A DNA stretch of 29,899 nucleotides from a virus, in the IMG/VR virus record IMGVR_UViG_3300006754_000093, positions 1 through 29,899 of that record; one strand, written 5' to 3'. The translations under genes and the position numbers were made by a program. Under the pieces are notes generated by a model, which was not told where the DNA came from, searched no databases, and was given only the letters and a program-made list of their open reading frames with translations. Below, in pieces: positions 1-6,375 of the stretch. Positions within the stretch are counted from its first letter, which is position 1, and every line of letters starts with the position of its first letter.

Positions 1-882
1 CCCCCAGTAGGCGGTAAGGTAGCTTTACGAGCCTTATTTTATAATGACGGACAATTAGTAGATCCTGTGGACGTTAGCTCAGTATCTATTTTTAAATTAA
101 GCTCCTACTCCTCCAGTGCGCGCTTCACTCCTACTGATAACCTCGTATCAGCATCACCCCTAATGCAATTTGCTCCAAATGCGTTCTACGGTAATGCGCC
201 ATCAGACTATGTTGCTACTTGGGGACATGCCAACGCAGCCGATTTTTCTAATGCTAGTGGTATTTTTAAAATGCGAACAGGAGACTATGTAGCACCCCTT
301 AGAATGGATAAAGCCCTTTCGGGAGGTTGGGAAGGTACCACAGTAGAATCTGCTTCTGTCAGTGCAGCCACATCTTATATTGATGTTTGGACAGTTAAAC
401 TTTTGGCTGGATCTCAATACCAATGCTTTATTCATTCTTGGTCTTTATATCAAGATACATTCTTTTCTATAACAGAACCTCTTTTACTTAGAACCAGTAC
501 AAAATTAGCAAACAAACATCTGAGACTAGGTGAAAAAATAGATCTCAAGGCTCCTGTAGAGCTAACGGTGGAGAATAGAAATATAGATTCATCTATAATT
601 AACACTTTGAAATCCACATTGATTACTGAAGGTGCTTTTAAAATAACCAAGGTTAATGATAATACTTCTCTAGAGGGTCCATTTACTGTATATTCCTTTG
701 CTGACACTCTTGGTTCTGTTCAGGTAACCTCAGATGGAACCCTGATTTATACATGGGATACAAGTAATATTCCTACCTCCAGCAGCTTTGGAGAAGCTAA
801 GGGAACTTACGCTGTCCAAATACAGTACATGGCTAATGGTGAAAAGATTATATCACCTAGGTTCTATCTGAGTGTTGATTAG
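1..882 (+). CDS. Partial virion structural protein, beta-rich, unrecognised
   Basis: The reading frame is open from base 1 to the TAG at 880-882, giving 293 visible residues. The true start lies upstream of the window. A GTG at base 67 could be read as a start, but in-frame coding sequence precedes it (PPVGGKVALRALFYNDG), so I treat the gene as 5'-truncated. The protein is rich in Ser, Thr, Val and aromatic residues, has one cysteine and shows no transmembrane segment or catalytic motif. Alternating hydrophobic stretches suggest beta-sandwich domains, and the last about 50 residues look Ig-like (GTYAVQIQYMANGEKIISPRF). This fits a virion protein such as a neck, decoration or tail component, but I do not recognise the family. 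Its last 30 bases overlap the 3' end of the opposite-strand primase gene. The coding call is firm; the structural role is inferred from composition and context. Confidence 0.7.
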   Translation, partial: PPVGGKVALRALFYNDGQLVDPVDVSSVSIFKLSSYSSSARFTPTDNLVSASPLMQFAPNAFYGNAPSDYVATWGHANAADFSNASGIFKMRTGDYVAPLRMDKALSGGWEGTTVESASVSAATSYIDVWTVKLLAGSQYQCFIHSWSLYQDTFFSITEPLLLRTSTKLANKHLRLGEKIDLKAPVELTVENRNIDSSIINTLKSTLITEGAFKITKVNDNTSLEGPFTVYSFADTLGSVQVTSDGTLIYTWDTSNIPTSSSFGEAKGTYAVQIQYMANGEKIISPRFYLSVD

Positions 883-1842
883 GTACTCTATGTCGTAGTC
901 TTTAGTATTTTCGCGGACATATTGTTTTAAATCCATGTCCTCTCTCCACGCTTCATTCCAATCTTTATAAGCTTTGGGAGGAAGACATATTTTTATGGAT
1001 GGCATCATTAACTCCCTTCTCATTCTTTCTATTTTATCTACGCCCATTTTTCCCGCTGTATCATTATCATAAGCAATAACAAGTTCACACCCCATATCTC
1101 TTATTTCTTCTATCTGAATCTGAGACGGCGAACTTCCCATGGTAGAGGTAGCGTTAACACCTGCTAACTGGAGAGACCTCGCATCCAAAGGACCCTCGCA
1201 AATAAGCACTGTAGTATCGCTCTGAAAAGGATATAAAACGCTGGAGGCTCTAACTTGGGTACTGTCGGGGTTTAGATACTTCGGAGTTTCTTCAAGCAGA
1301 GCCCTTGCCTGAAAAAAGAATAGGTCACCTGAAGGTTTCTTGAAAGGTATGATGATTCTATTTTTATACTTCCCGTCTGTAGCTACGTAGAAGGGCTCAT
1401 CTTCTGTTTCCTCGGTATGAAACATTTTTCTGCCCCAAAGATATTTCCAAGCCAATTGAACTAAAGAATCTTTAGAGTAACAAGAATATATATCTATAGG
1501 AACCCAAGAGGACATATCCACATCTAGAGATGTAGAAATATCCTCAATAAAGGGTTTAGGATCTGGGGAGTCGTCGGCAAGAACCTCAAACAAAATCTTT
1601 GCCTCTGCTCTTTTGTAAGAGGTTTTTTCAACTTGGGCTACAAATTGTATAAAATTACCTACTTTATGAGCTTTAAAGTCTTGCCACATCCCTGTGCTTG
1701 TATTTATAGAAAATTTATTTTTCCAATCGTCCACAAAAATGGAGGGCATTGTAAATTCTCGCCCGCCTGAGGAGTATCGTCCAGAATTTCTGAAATTATG
1801 GTCAAGATACTCTCTTATATACTTAGGAGAAATTATGTTCAT
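853..1842 (-). CDS. DnaG-like TOPRIM DNA primase with cysteine-free N-terminal domain
   Basis: Likely synthesises RNA primers for phage replication. With the chosen start the protein has 329 residues. Residues 160-191 resemble the DnaG catalytic core: KNRIIIPF, an Arg at 180, and PKYLNP at 187-192. A TOPRIM domain follows at about 211-290, with E216-G217 in LICEGPLDA and the acidic pair D259/D261 in IAYDNDTAG. Downstream KDWNEAW (293-299) resembles the conserved KDxNE-type motif after the TOPRIM core. Residues 28-70 align by eye with the CHC2 zinc-binding domain (MPSIFV like tPSFSV; VGNFIQFV like GGDVIDFV), but residues 1-120 contain no cysteine, so a normal zinc site is absent. No helicase domain is present. 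The frame extends upstream to an ATG at 1941, but the start at 1842 is better: the extra 33 residues are unlike the family, and a weak GAGATAG lies upstream of 1842. The start lies within the divergent nuclease gene, and the stop lies inside the end of the preceding structural gene. Confidence 0.85.
   Translation of the reverse strand: MNIISPKYIREYLDHNFRNSGRYSSGGREFTMPSIFVDDWKNKFSINTSTGMWQDFKAHKVGNFIQFVAQVEKTSYKRAEAKILFEVLADDSPDPKPFIEDISTSLDVDMSSWVPIDIYSCYSKDSLVQLAWKYLWGRKMFHTEETEDEPFYVATDGKYKNRIIIPFKKPSGDLFFFQARALLEETPKYLNPDSTQVRASSVLYPFQSDTTVLICEGPLDARSLQLAGVNATSTMGSSPSQIQIEEIRDMGCELVIAYDNDTAGKMGVDKIERMRRELMMPSIKICLPPKAYKDWNEAWREDMDLKQYVRENTKDYDIEYLINTQIEPR
1825..1829 (+). promoter_or_regulatory. 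Ribosome binding site of the nuclease gene
   Basis: AGGAG five bases before the ATG at 1835. This decides that start over the upstream in-frame ATG at 1694. The same bases lie antisense within the first codons of the primase gene. Confidence 0.75.
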
Positions 1843-2608
1843 TAAAACTATCTCAGAGTCTAAGGCCAACACATTCATGCAGTGTAATCTAAAATACAAA
1901 TTTAGATACATAAATAGATATAAGGAAATGTCAAAAAACAAAGATGCTTTAGACTTTGGATCCTATATCCACAAGATCCTAGAAAAGGGGTACCAGAAGA
2001 CCTCCCTAGAGGACCTACTTACTATAGCAGCCGAGGTCAAGAAAAACTATAAAATTACAGAAAAAAAAGATAGCAACACAGAAACGTGCTTAAGAAATTT
2101 TCTTAAATTTAATGGACCTTTGACGGAAACAGTCGGAGTAGAACTGATTTATGATATAAAGTACGATGAGAAGAATGATATTAGTCTCAATGGTATTATT
2201 GATAGAGTAGTGAAAAGTCCTCAGGGTGAATACTTAGTTATTGATTATAAAACAGGGAAGAGGGAGCTGAAGAAGCATGAATTATACCAAAACCACCAAA
2301 TGCAAGGATATGCTTACGCTGTCCATAAATTGTTCAAAGTTCCAATAGATAAGATAACGGTAGCTCACTTCTACCCTGTAACTGGTAACTTGGTTACTGT
2401 TAGGTTTTCATGGGCTCAGATAAGTTCTTATTTAAGGAATAAAATAGATACTGTTTGGAAAATAAGAAAAAAGAAGAAGGAAGAGTTTCCCCCTTCAAAG
2501 AATGAGTATTGCTGGTGGTGTGGATACTCCTCTATGTGTCCCGAATTCTCTAATCCACATCAAATAGCAGAATCAAAGAGGAAACACGAGGATAGGAAGA
2601 AAAAGTAG
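1835..2608 (+). CDS. PD-(D/E)XK nuclease, RecB/AddB/Cas4-like with predicted 4Fe-4S cluster
   Basis: Predicted DNA exonuclease of 257 residues, acting in recombination, end processing or host DNA breakdown. Visible motifs in order are Cys17 (FMQC), GSYIH with His46, E103, GIIDRV with D123, VIDYKTGK with D137 and K139 as the (D/E)xK core, QMQGYAY with Q155 and Y159, and a C-terminal CWWCGYSSMC with C226, C229 and C235. One N-terminal cysteine plus three C-terminal cysteines is the iron-sulphur arrangement of AddB and Cas4 nucleases, so the catalytic set looks complete. The C-terminus is a Lys/Arg-rich tail. The start at 1835 is chosen because AGGAG lies five bases upstream (1825-1829) and family-like sequence begins there; the frame continues upstream to 1694, but that part overlaps the primase antisense. 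No Cas1, Cas2 or CRISPR repeats are present, so a CRISPR role is not supported. Confidence 0.88.
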   Translation: MFIKTISESKANTFMQCNLKYKFRYINRYKEMSKNKDALDFGSYIHKILEKGYQKTSLEDLLTIAAEVKKNYKITEKKDSNTETCLRNFLKFNGPLTETVGVELIYDIKYDEKNDISLNGIIDRVVKSPQGEYLVIDYKTGKRELKKHELYQNHQMQGYAYAVHKLFKVPIDKITVAHFYPVTGNLVTVRFSWAQISSYLRNKIDTVWKIRKKKKEEFPPSKNEYCWWCGYSSMCPEFSNPHQIAESKRKHEDRKKK

Positions 2609-2610
2609 AA

Positions 2611-2886
2611 TCAGAGGATTAATGGATGATATAATGATATATCTATTGATTCGTAAAAGTTTGATATTTGCTCCTCTGAGTACTTTAACTTCTTTTTAAA
2701 GAAATTAGTTAGGGATTCTTTTTTTAAGGGTTTTCTGTCTGAAAGAGATTTTAAAACCTTCATTTGGAAGGATGTTATAAATTTTTCACTATATTTATGT
2801 CTCCATTTTTCTAGAAATGAAGCATCTAAAGTAAAATTAATAATATCAATAAAATCAACAAAATCCTTGGAATCATTGTAATACAT
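2611..2886 (-). CDS. Hypothetical 91-residue protein, unrecognised
   Basis: A small gene of 91 residues, rich in Lys, Phe, Ser and Ile, probably mostly alpha-helical and without transmembrane or cysteine motifs. It starts at ATG 2886-2884 and has a good AAGGA (plus-strand 2892-2896) with five-base spacing, which supports it as a real gene. Its stop ends two bases after the stop of the converging nuclease gene, and its start faces the plus-strand structural operon across a 32-base divergent gap. Adjacency to the primase and nuclease suggests a DNA-metabolism accessory or small regulatory protein, but nothing in the sequence shows a function. C-terminal wording such as YESIDISLYHPLI could serve as a search handle. 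It is not an obvious shadow, because the plus strand opposite it carries no long frame. Confidence 0.65.
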   Translation of the reverse strand: MYYNDSKDFVDFIDIINFTLDASFLEKWRHKYSEKFITSFQMKVLKSLSDRKPLKKESLTNFFKKKLKYSEEQISNFYESIDISLYHPLIL

Positions 2887-2918
2887 TTAAATCCTTATAA
2901 TATAGTATATAAGAGTAT
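2887..2918. promoter_or_regulatory. Divergent AT-rich promoter region
   Basis: The only divergent non-coding gap in the window, 32 bases, almost entirely A and T. On the plus strand it contains TATAAT (2896-2901) and TAGTATATAA (2903-2912), followed by AAGAG near the ATG at 2919. The motif with one further A to its left (ATAGTATATAA) recurs at 22193-22203 just before another start. Either element could be a -10 box for the tail operon. There is little room for a classic -35 within the gap, so any -35 would lie in the 91-residue gene. A promoter here is likely from gene orientation, but the exact boxes are inferred. Confidence 0.5.
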
Positions 2919-3422
2919 ATGAGAAGCCGAAATTTTCTACAAAATAAAAAGTATTTTGATTATCTCAGTTCTCAGGTAGCTGAAGGGGGTCAAACTCCTG
3001 TTGTTATTAAAAAAATACTACCTACTCAGGTAAGGGTAGGTGATTTGATAAGTTTTACATATTCAGGAACTAGATACGATTATACGGCTCTTGTGGCCGC
3101 TACGCCCAGATCCCCGAAGGGGTTGTACACGGCTAGACATACAAGAAATTTACTAATAACCACTTTTTTACTTGATAATTATTCTATGGAAGAACAAGCT
3201 ATATTATTAAAAAAGGTACACTCAGAAGATATGAATTCTAGACAAGAAATAGTAAGATATAAAGCCGAAGAACATATAAAGTATTTTAGACGGTTATGGA
3301 GATTTTGGTCTGATTTTATGGAAGAGATAAATGTTAAGATTAAATCTAAAACTAAATTAGATAGTAGAAATTTTAGAACTTTCATATCTAATAAAATTGT
3401 ACACTGTAAGGTATTAAGATAA
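2919..3422 (+). CDS. Hypothetical 167-residue protein, first gene of the tail operon
   Basis: Unrecognised protein. Residues 28-85 look like a small beta-barrel: VVIKKILPTQVRVGDLISFTY, then repeated short strands up to RNLLITTFLLD. Residues 90-150 are charged and helical (EEQAILLKKVHSED, YFRRLWRFWSDFMEEI). The C-terminus is basic. The N-terminal segment with VGDLISFTY resembles SH3-like barrels by eye only. The start has AAGAG shortly upstream and follows the divergent promoter region. Its stop codon overlaps the next start (TAATG at 3420-3424), so it is translationally coupled to the tape measure-like gene. That position is typical of tail-completion or chaperone-type proteins, which is a suggestion only. 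Confidence 0.7.
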   Translation: MRSRNFLQNKKYFDYLSSQVAEGGQTPVVIKKILPTQVRVGDLISFTYSGTRYDYTALVAATPRSPKGLYTARHTRNLLITTFLLDNYSMEEQAILLKKVHSEDMNSRQEIVRYKAEEHIKYFRRLWRFWSDFMEEINVKIKSKTKLDSRNFRTFISNKIVHCKVLR

Positions 3423-5095
3423 TGGCAAGATCAGAAGAAGATAATAAGTGGCTAGAAAAAATATATAAGAATACTAAGGGATCTAATGTCTTCTTAAAAG
3501 ATTTAAAAGGCATAGCAGCCGACTTAAAAGGGGTGTTAGGGGGTGTAGTAGGTAACCTCCTTAGTTTATTTACTGATGCTGTTACTATGGGCGCGAAGAT
3601 GGAGGAGGTGGGTGCTAGGTTTGGGGCATCCTTTAACTCCATGTCTGATGACATGCACACACTATCAGACACTATGCAAAAGTCTGGTGTTCCTGCTAAT
3701 GTTTATGAGGCGATGATTCTAAAATTACAGGCCAATAGACTTGGTTTGGATCTTAACACTAAGTCTGTGCAGCAGATGTATAAAGTTTCCCTAGCCACAG
3801 GAGAGAATTTTAATACGTGGGGCCAAGGTATTCTTAATGCCACTATCGGAACACGGGAGTCTACTGAAGCTCAAGGTAGGCTATTCACGGCTGTGGAAAA
3901 TAACTCTAGAACATTTAATATGACGAGAACTGAGTTAGTAGGTGCCTTAAAAAGCTTAAATAGATCAACTACTAATCTTTTTGCTGCAACTGGCGGCTCT
4001 GTTGCCGCAGCGGGAGAGTTCACTACAATGATGAGAGGTTTATTGCCCGACCAAGCATTATTTGGTGAAGCAATGAATACGTTTAATCGTCAATTTACTA
4101 TGGGCGGCATCACAGAATCCATAGCAATGGGCTTCCCAGTGAATTCTATATTGGACGGCAACGCTACGTCTGCGGAGATGCTTCAAGTAATGTTAGAGCA
4201 GGGGTCTATGGCGCAAAGTTTGTTATCTAAAAATGGTAGAACCGCTATTATCGGAAACGAAGCAATGAAAGGAGCTTTTGGTGATTTAGCAAGTAAGATT
4301 GCTGTTAGAGAAGGAATACTTAAAAGAGCTGAGATGCTTCTAGGTAAAGCTGAGATAGAAGGATTAAATGAGAAAGAATTATCAATTCGGTTACACGCAG
4401 AGAGTAAAAGAAAAGCAAAAGAACAACAAGATTTAACTAATACTTGGAACATGATAAAGAGAGAAATTGTAACTCCCTTTATTAATGAAGGAGCAAAATT
4501 CTTTGTTAGCGTAAAAGAACTTTTTGGAGCAGCGTGGTTGAGGGGAGCATTGAAAGAGGCTTTTAGGATATTTGGTGAAGTAGTTTTTGGATTTGGTAAA
4601 CTTCTTATAATTGGGATACAAAAGGTTGCTGATTTTTTTGGTTTTGAAGAGATTGCCAAAAGCATGAGAGGTGTCACGGCCAGTATGAATAAGACGGCTT
4701 CCACTATAAAAAGTAAGTGGAATAGTGGCGCAGGGGGATCGGCCATTGGAAGTAATCCTCCTACTCCTGTTACAAAAGCTACAAGTCCGACAGCAACGAC
4801 GACACCAACGACAACTACAGGAGGGGCTGCAATAGGAACGGGAACTAATAAAGGGAAAGTAACCAGTAGTACCCGATCTTCTATTAACTCAGCCATGGAC
4901 TCCCCCCCAGAGGAAGTTAATGTTGCCCCCCCAGTAGAGATAGATACTGCTCCATTGGAGGAGGCTGGAAAAGAAACAAACGACATTCTTGGAGATATTC
5001 GGCAGATGATAGGCAAGGAACCGTTCTCTCCCTTCACTCCCCCAGCATTCAGAATCCAAGGTGTACCATTAGGTAGTACAGGAGGGAATTACTAA
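3422..5095 (+). CDS. Tail tape measure-like protein
   Basis: A 557-residue protein that probably sets tail length and occupies the tube lumen. It is largely alpha-helical. A hydrophobic Gly/Leu/Val stretch lies at about 36-57 (GVLGGVVGNLLSLFTDAV), and a second amphipathic to hydrophobic stretch at about 381-407 (FGEVVFGFGKLLIIGI). Between them are helical segments rich in Ala, Gly and Met. Residues about 437-480 form a Thr/Ser/Pro/Gly low-complexity linker, and the last 70 residues are Pro- and Glu-rich. Two hydrophobic patches, helical body and position directly before baseplate genes fit a tape measure. At the usual rule of roughly 1.5 angstrom per residue the tail would be under 100 nm, close to T4, whose gp29 is of similar size. 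No peptidase or lysozyme motif is visible. Start and stop are unambiguous (TAATG overlap upstream; stop immediately before the next ATG). Confidence 0.65.
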   Translation: MARSEEDNKWLEKIYKNTKGSNVFLKDLKGIAADLKGVLGGVVGNLLSLFTDAVTMGAKMEEVGARFGASFNSMSDDMHTLSDTMQKSGVPANVYEAMILKLQANRLGLDLNTKSVQQMYKVSLATGENFNTWGQGILNATIGTRESTEAQGRLFTAVENNSRTFNMTRTELVGALKSLNRSTTNLFAATGGSVAAAGEFTTMMRGLLPDQALFGEAMNTFNRQFTMGGITESIAMGFPVNSILDGNATSAEMLQVMLEQGSMAQSLLSKNGRTAIIGNEAMKGAFGDLASKIAVREGILKRAEMLLGKAEIEGLNEKELSIRLHAESKRKAKEQQDLTNTWNMIKREIVTPFINEGAKFFVSVKELFGAAWLRGALKEAFRIFGEVVFGFGKLLIIGIQKVADFFGFEEIAKSMRGVTASMNKTASTIKSKWNSGAGGSAIGSNPPTPVTKATSPTATTTPTTTTGGAAIGTGTNKGKVTSSTRSSINSAMDSPPEEVNVAPPVEIDTAPLEEAGKETNDILGDIRQMIGKEPFSPFTPPAFRIQGVPLGSTGGNY

Positions 5096-6100
5096 ATGAG
5101 TATATCATATAACTACGATGGGACTGTAAATACATACAACGAAAGATCTAAATTATGGAAAGACTTATCTCCTCTTCCAGGGGGAGACAGAGCTTTAGAA
5201 TTAAGATCAGGAATCTTTCTTGAATATCCAAAAGCAAAAATAGAGGATACTAACCCAATTACTTTTATTCCATTTTATGAAAATCCAATAATCTCGGAAA
5301 GAAAATCAGCTCGGTTAGTAGAGTACAATCCAATAAATAGAGGATCAACTTTGTTTTCCCATGTAGGAGCAGACGCTAGATCTATAAATATTGAATTTAT
5401 ATTGTCATTAGCTCATATTAAAAGTTCTTGGAAAAGTGTTTTAAATACAAAGAAAGCTTTTTCTAATTTAGAAAAAAAAGATAGCGAAATGAATAGATTT
5501 TTTGAACGCTTTGTTTCCAGAAGCACAGAAAACCGTAGGCAGGATGATAGCACTAATGTAATTATTAATAGGGTACACAGCGTTCCTTCGGACGCTGCTC
5601 CTCCCGCAAGCTTGGCAGAGGGTATTGCTTCTATAAATGTAGAAGGATGGGAATCTAATAGCGAGGAAAAATTATTAAATCTAGCGGGGCCTTGGAAAAA
5701 ATATGAAGTTACTCACACCGAGACATGGGATGCAAAGAAAACTGTTTTAGATTCTATTACATTTATCTTAGGATTAATAAGAACTTGTGTTGCTGGAAAT
5801 GCTGAGAACTCAATTTTAGGTCCCCCTACTCTTAGATTAAGACACGGATTATCCTATCAAGATGTTCCTCTTTTATGTAGAGATTATAGTATTAAGGTTG
5901 TAGAAGAAGCTGGCTATGATATGGGGACCCTTCTTCCTTTAAGAATAAAAATTTCTTTAAGTACTGTTGAAAATAGAACGGGTGATTTTGGTAAGTTTAA
6001 TCCAGGAAAAGCAATTAAGAGAGATAACCTCGCAGGTTGGGAGGCGGTAATGAAGGACGATAATATCAATTCTACAGACCCACAAAGGATAAACTCATGA
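5096..6100 (+). CDS. Baseplate/tail-tube initiator-like protein
   Basis: A 334-residue protein likely to sit between tail tube and baseplate, comparable in place to T4 gp48/gp54 or LysM-adapter proteins. Residues about 54-108 carry the most family-like text: FIPFYENPIISE, then RGSTLFSHVGADAR and INIEFILSLAHI. This pattern (proline-rich strand, Arg-Gly turn, then beta strands ending in a His) is seen in proteins preceding gp53/LysM proteins in contractile phages. A helical part and a short acidic segment follow, and a beta-rich region from about 215 to 300 includes PPTLRLRHGLSYQDVPLLCRDYSI. GGAGGG lies about nine bases before the ATG. The ATGA overlap with the gp53-like gene indicates coupling. 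The precise T4 equivalence is uncertain. Confidence 0.6.
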   Translation: MSISYNYDGTVNTYNERSKLWKDLSPLPGGDRALELRSGIFLEYPKAKIEDTNPITFIPFYENPIISERKSARLVEYNPINRGSTLFSHVGADARSINIEFILSLAHIKSSWKSVLNTKKAFSNLEKKDSEMNRFFERFVSRSTENRRQDDSTNVIINRVHSVPSDAAPPASLAEGIASINVEGWESNSEEKLLNLAGPWKKYEVTHTETWDAKKTVLDSITFILGLIRTCVAGNAENSILGPPTLRLRHGLSYQDVPLLCRDYSIKVVEEAGYDMGTLLPLRIKISLSTVENRTGDFGKFNPGKAIKRDNLAGWEAVMKDDNINSTDPQRINS

Positions 6101-6375
6101 GTAGAGAACAATATTTAATACCGATAACACACAAAGGTAAGACTATCCTAACGTCAGTTGGATCTACTATTTATGAAAATTCTACTAGTAATGCTGATAA
6201 TAGTATGTTTAGAGCAGGGTACGTCCCCGCAGGGTATGACCACAGACCAGACCTAATTTCTAATCTGTTCTATGGAAACAGCGATAATTGGTGGACTGTG
6301 ATGGAGATTAATGGATTGTCCGATCCTTTTGAAAGCTTAAATATTCAGGATGAGGTTAGGCTCCCCAATGGCTAA
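6097..6375 (+). CDS. gp53: Baseplate wedge protein, T4 gp53/LysM-like
   Basis: A 92-residue protein. The second half shows the recognisable signature HRPDLISNLFYGNSDNWW followed by MEINGLSDPFESL and a C-terminal VRLPN. This is the pattern of gp53-type wedge subunits and related LysM-like proteins (RPDLIS..FYG...WWv..e.NgI.dPfe.l..G..irlP). In T4, gp53 joins wedges around the central hub. This protein is about half the length of T4 gp53 (196 residues), so it represents mainly the LysM-like core. The start overlaps the previous stop as ATGA. The 3' end overlaps the hub gene by eight bases if the hub starts at 6368. Confidence 0.82.
   Translation: MSREQYLIPITHKGKTILTSVGSTIYENSTSNADNSMFRAGYVPAGYDHRPDLISNLFYGNSDNWWTVMEINGLSDPFESLNIQDEVRLPNG

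Noticed and set aside
67-69. GTG as start of the first gene
   Set aside because: The frame is open upstream to base 1 with protein-like sequence, so the gene is cut by the window edge.
1694-1834. Upstream ATG start for the nuclease
   Set aside because: The extra 47 residues are antisense to the primase N-terminal domain and unlike nucleases, and AGGAG sits directly before the ATG at 1835.
1843-1941. Upstream start for the primase at 1941 or 1878
   Set aside because: The added residues are hydrophobic, unlike primases, antisense to the nuclease N-terminal motif around Cys17, and have no clear ribosome binding site.
1835-2608. CRISPR-Cas locus suggested by the Cas4-like nuclease
   Set aside because: No repeat-spacer array and no Cas1 or Cas2-like gene is present in the window.
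4183-5037. Long antisense open frame of 284 codons opposite the tape measure-like gene
   Set aside because: It lies wholly opposite a well-supported gene and its translation is a low-complexity Ser/Pro/Val/Leu-rich string with no family resemblance, as expected for the complement of a helical, Thr-rich coding sequence.
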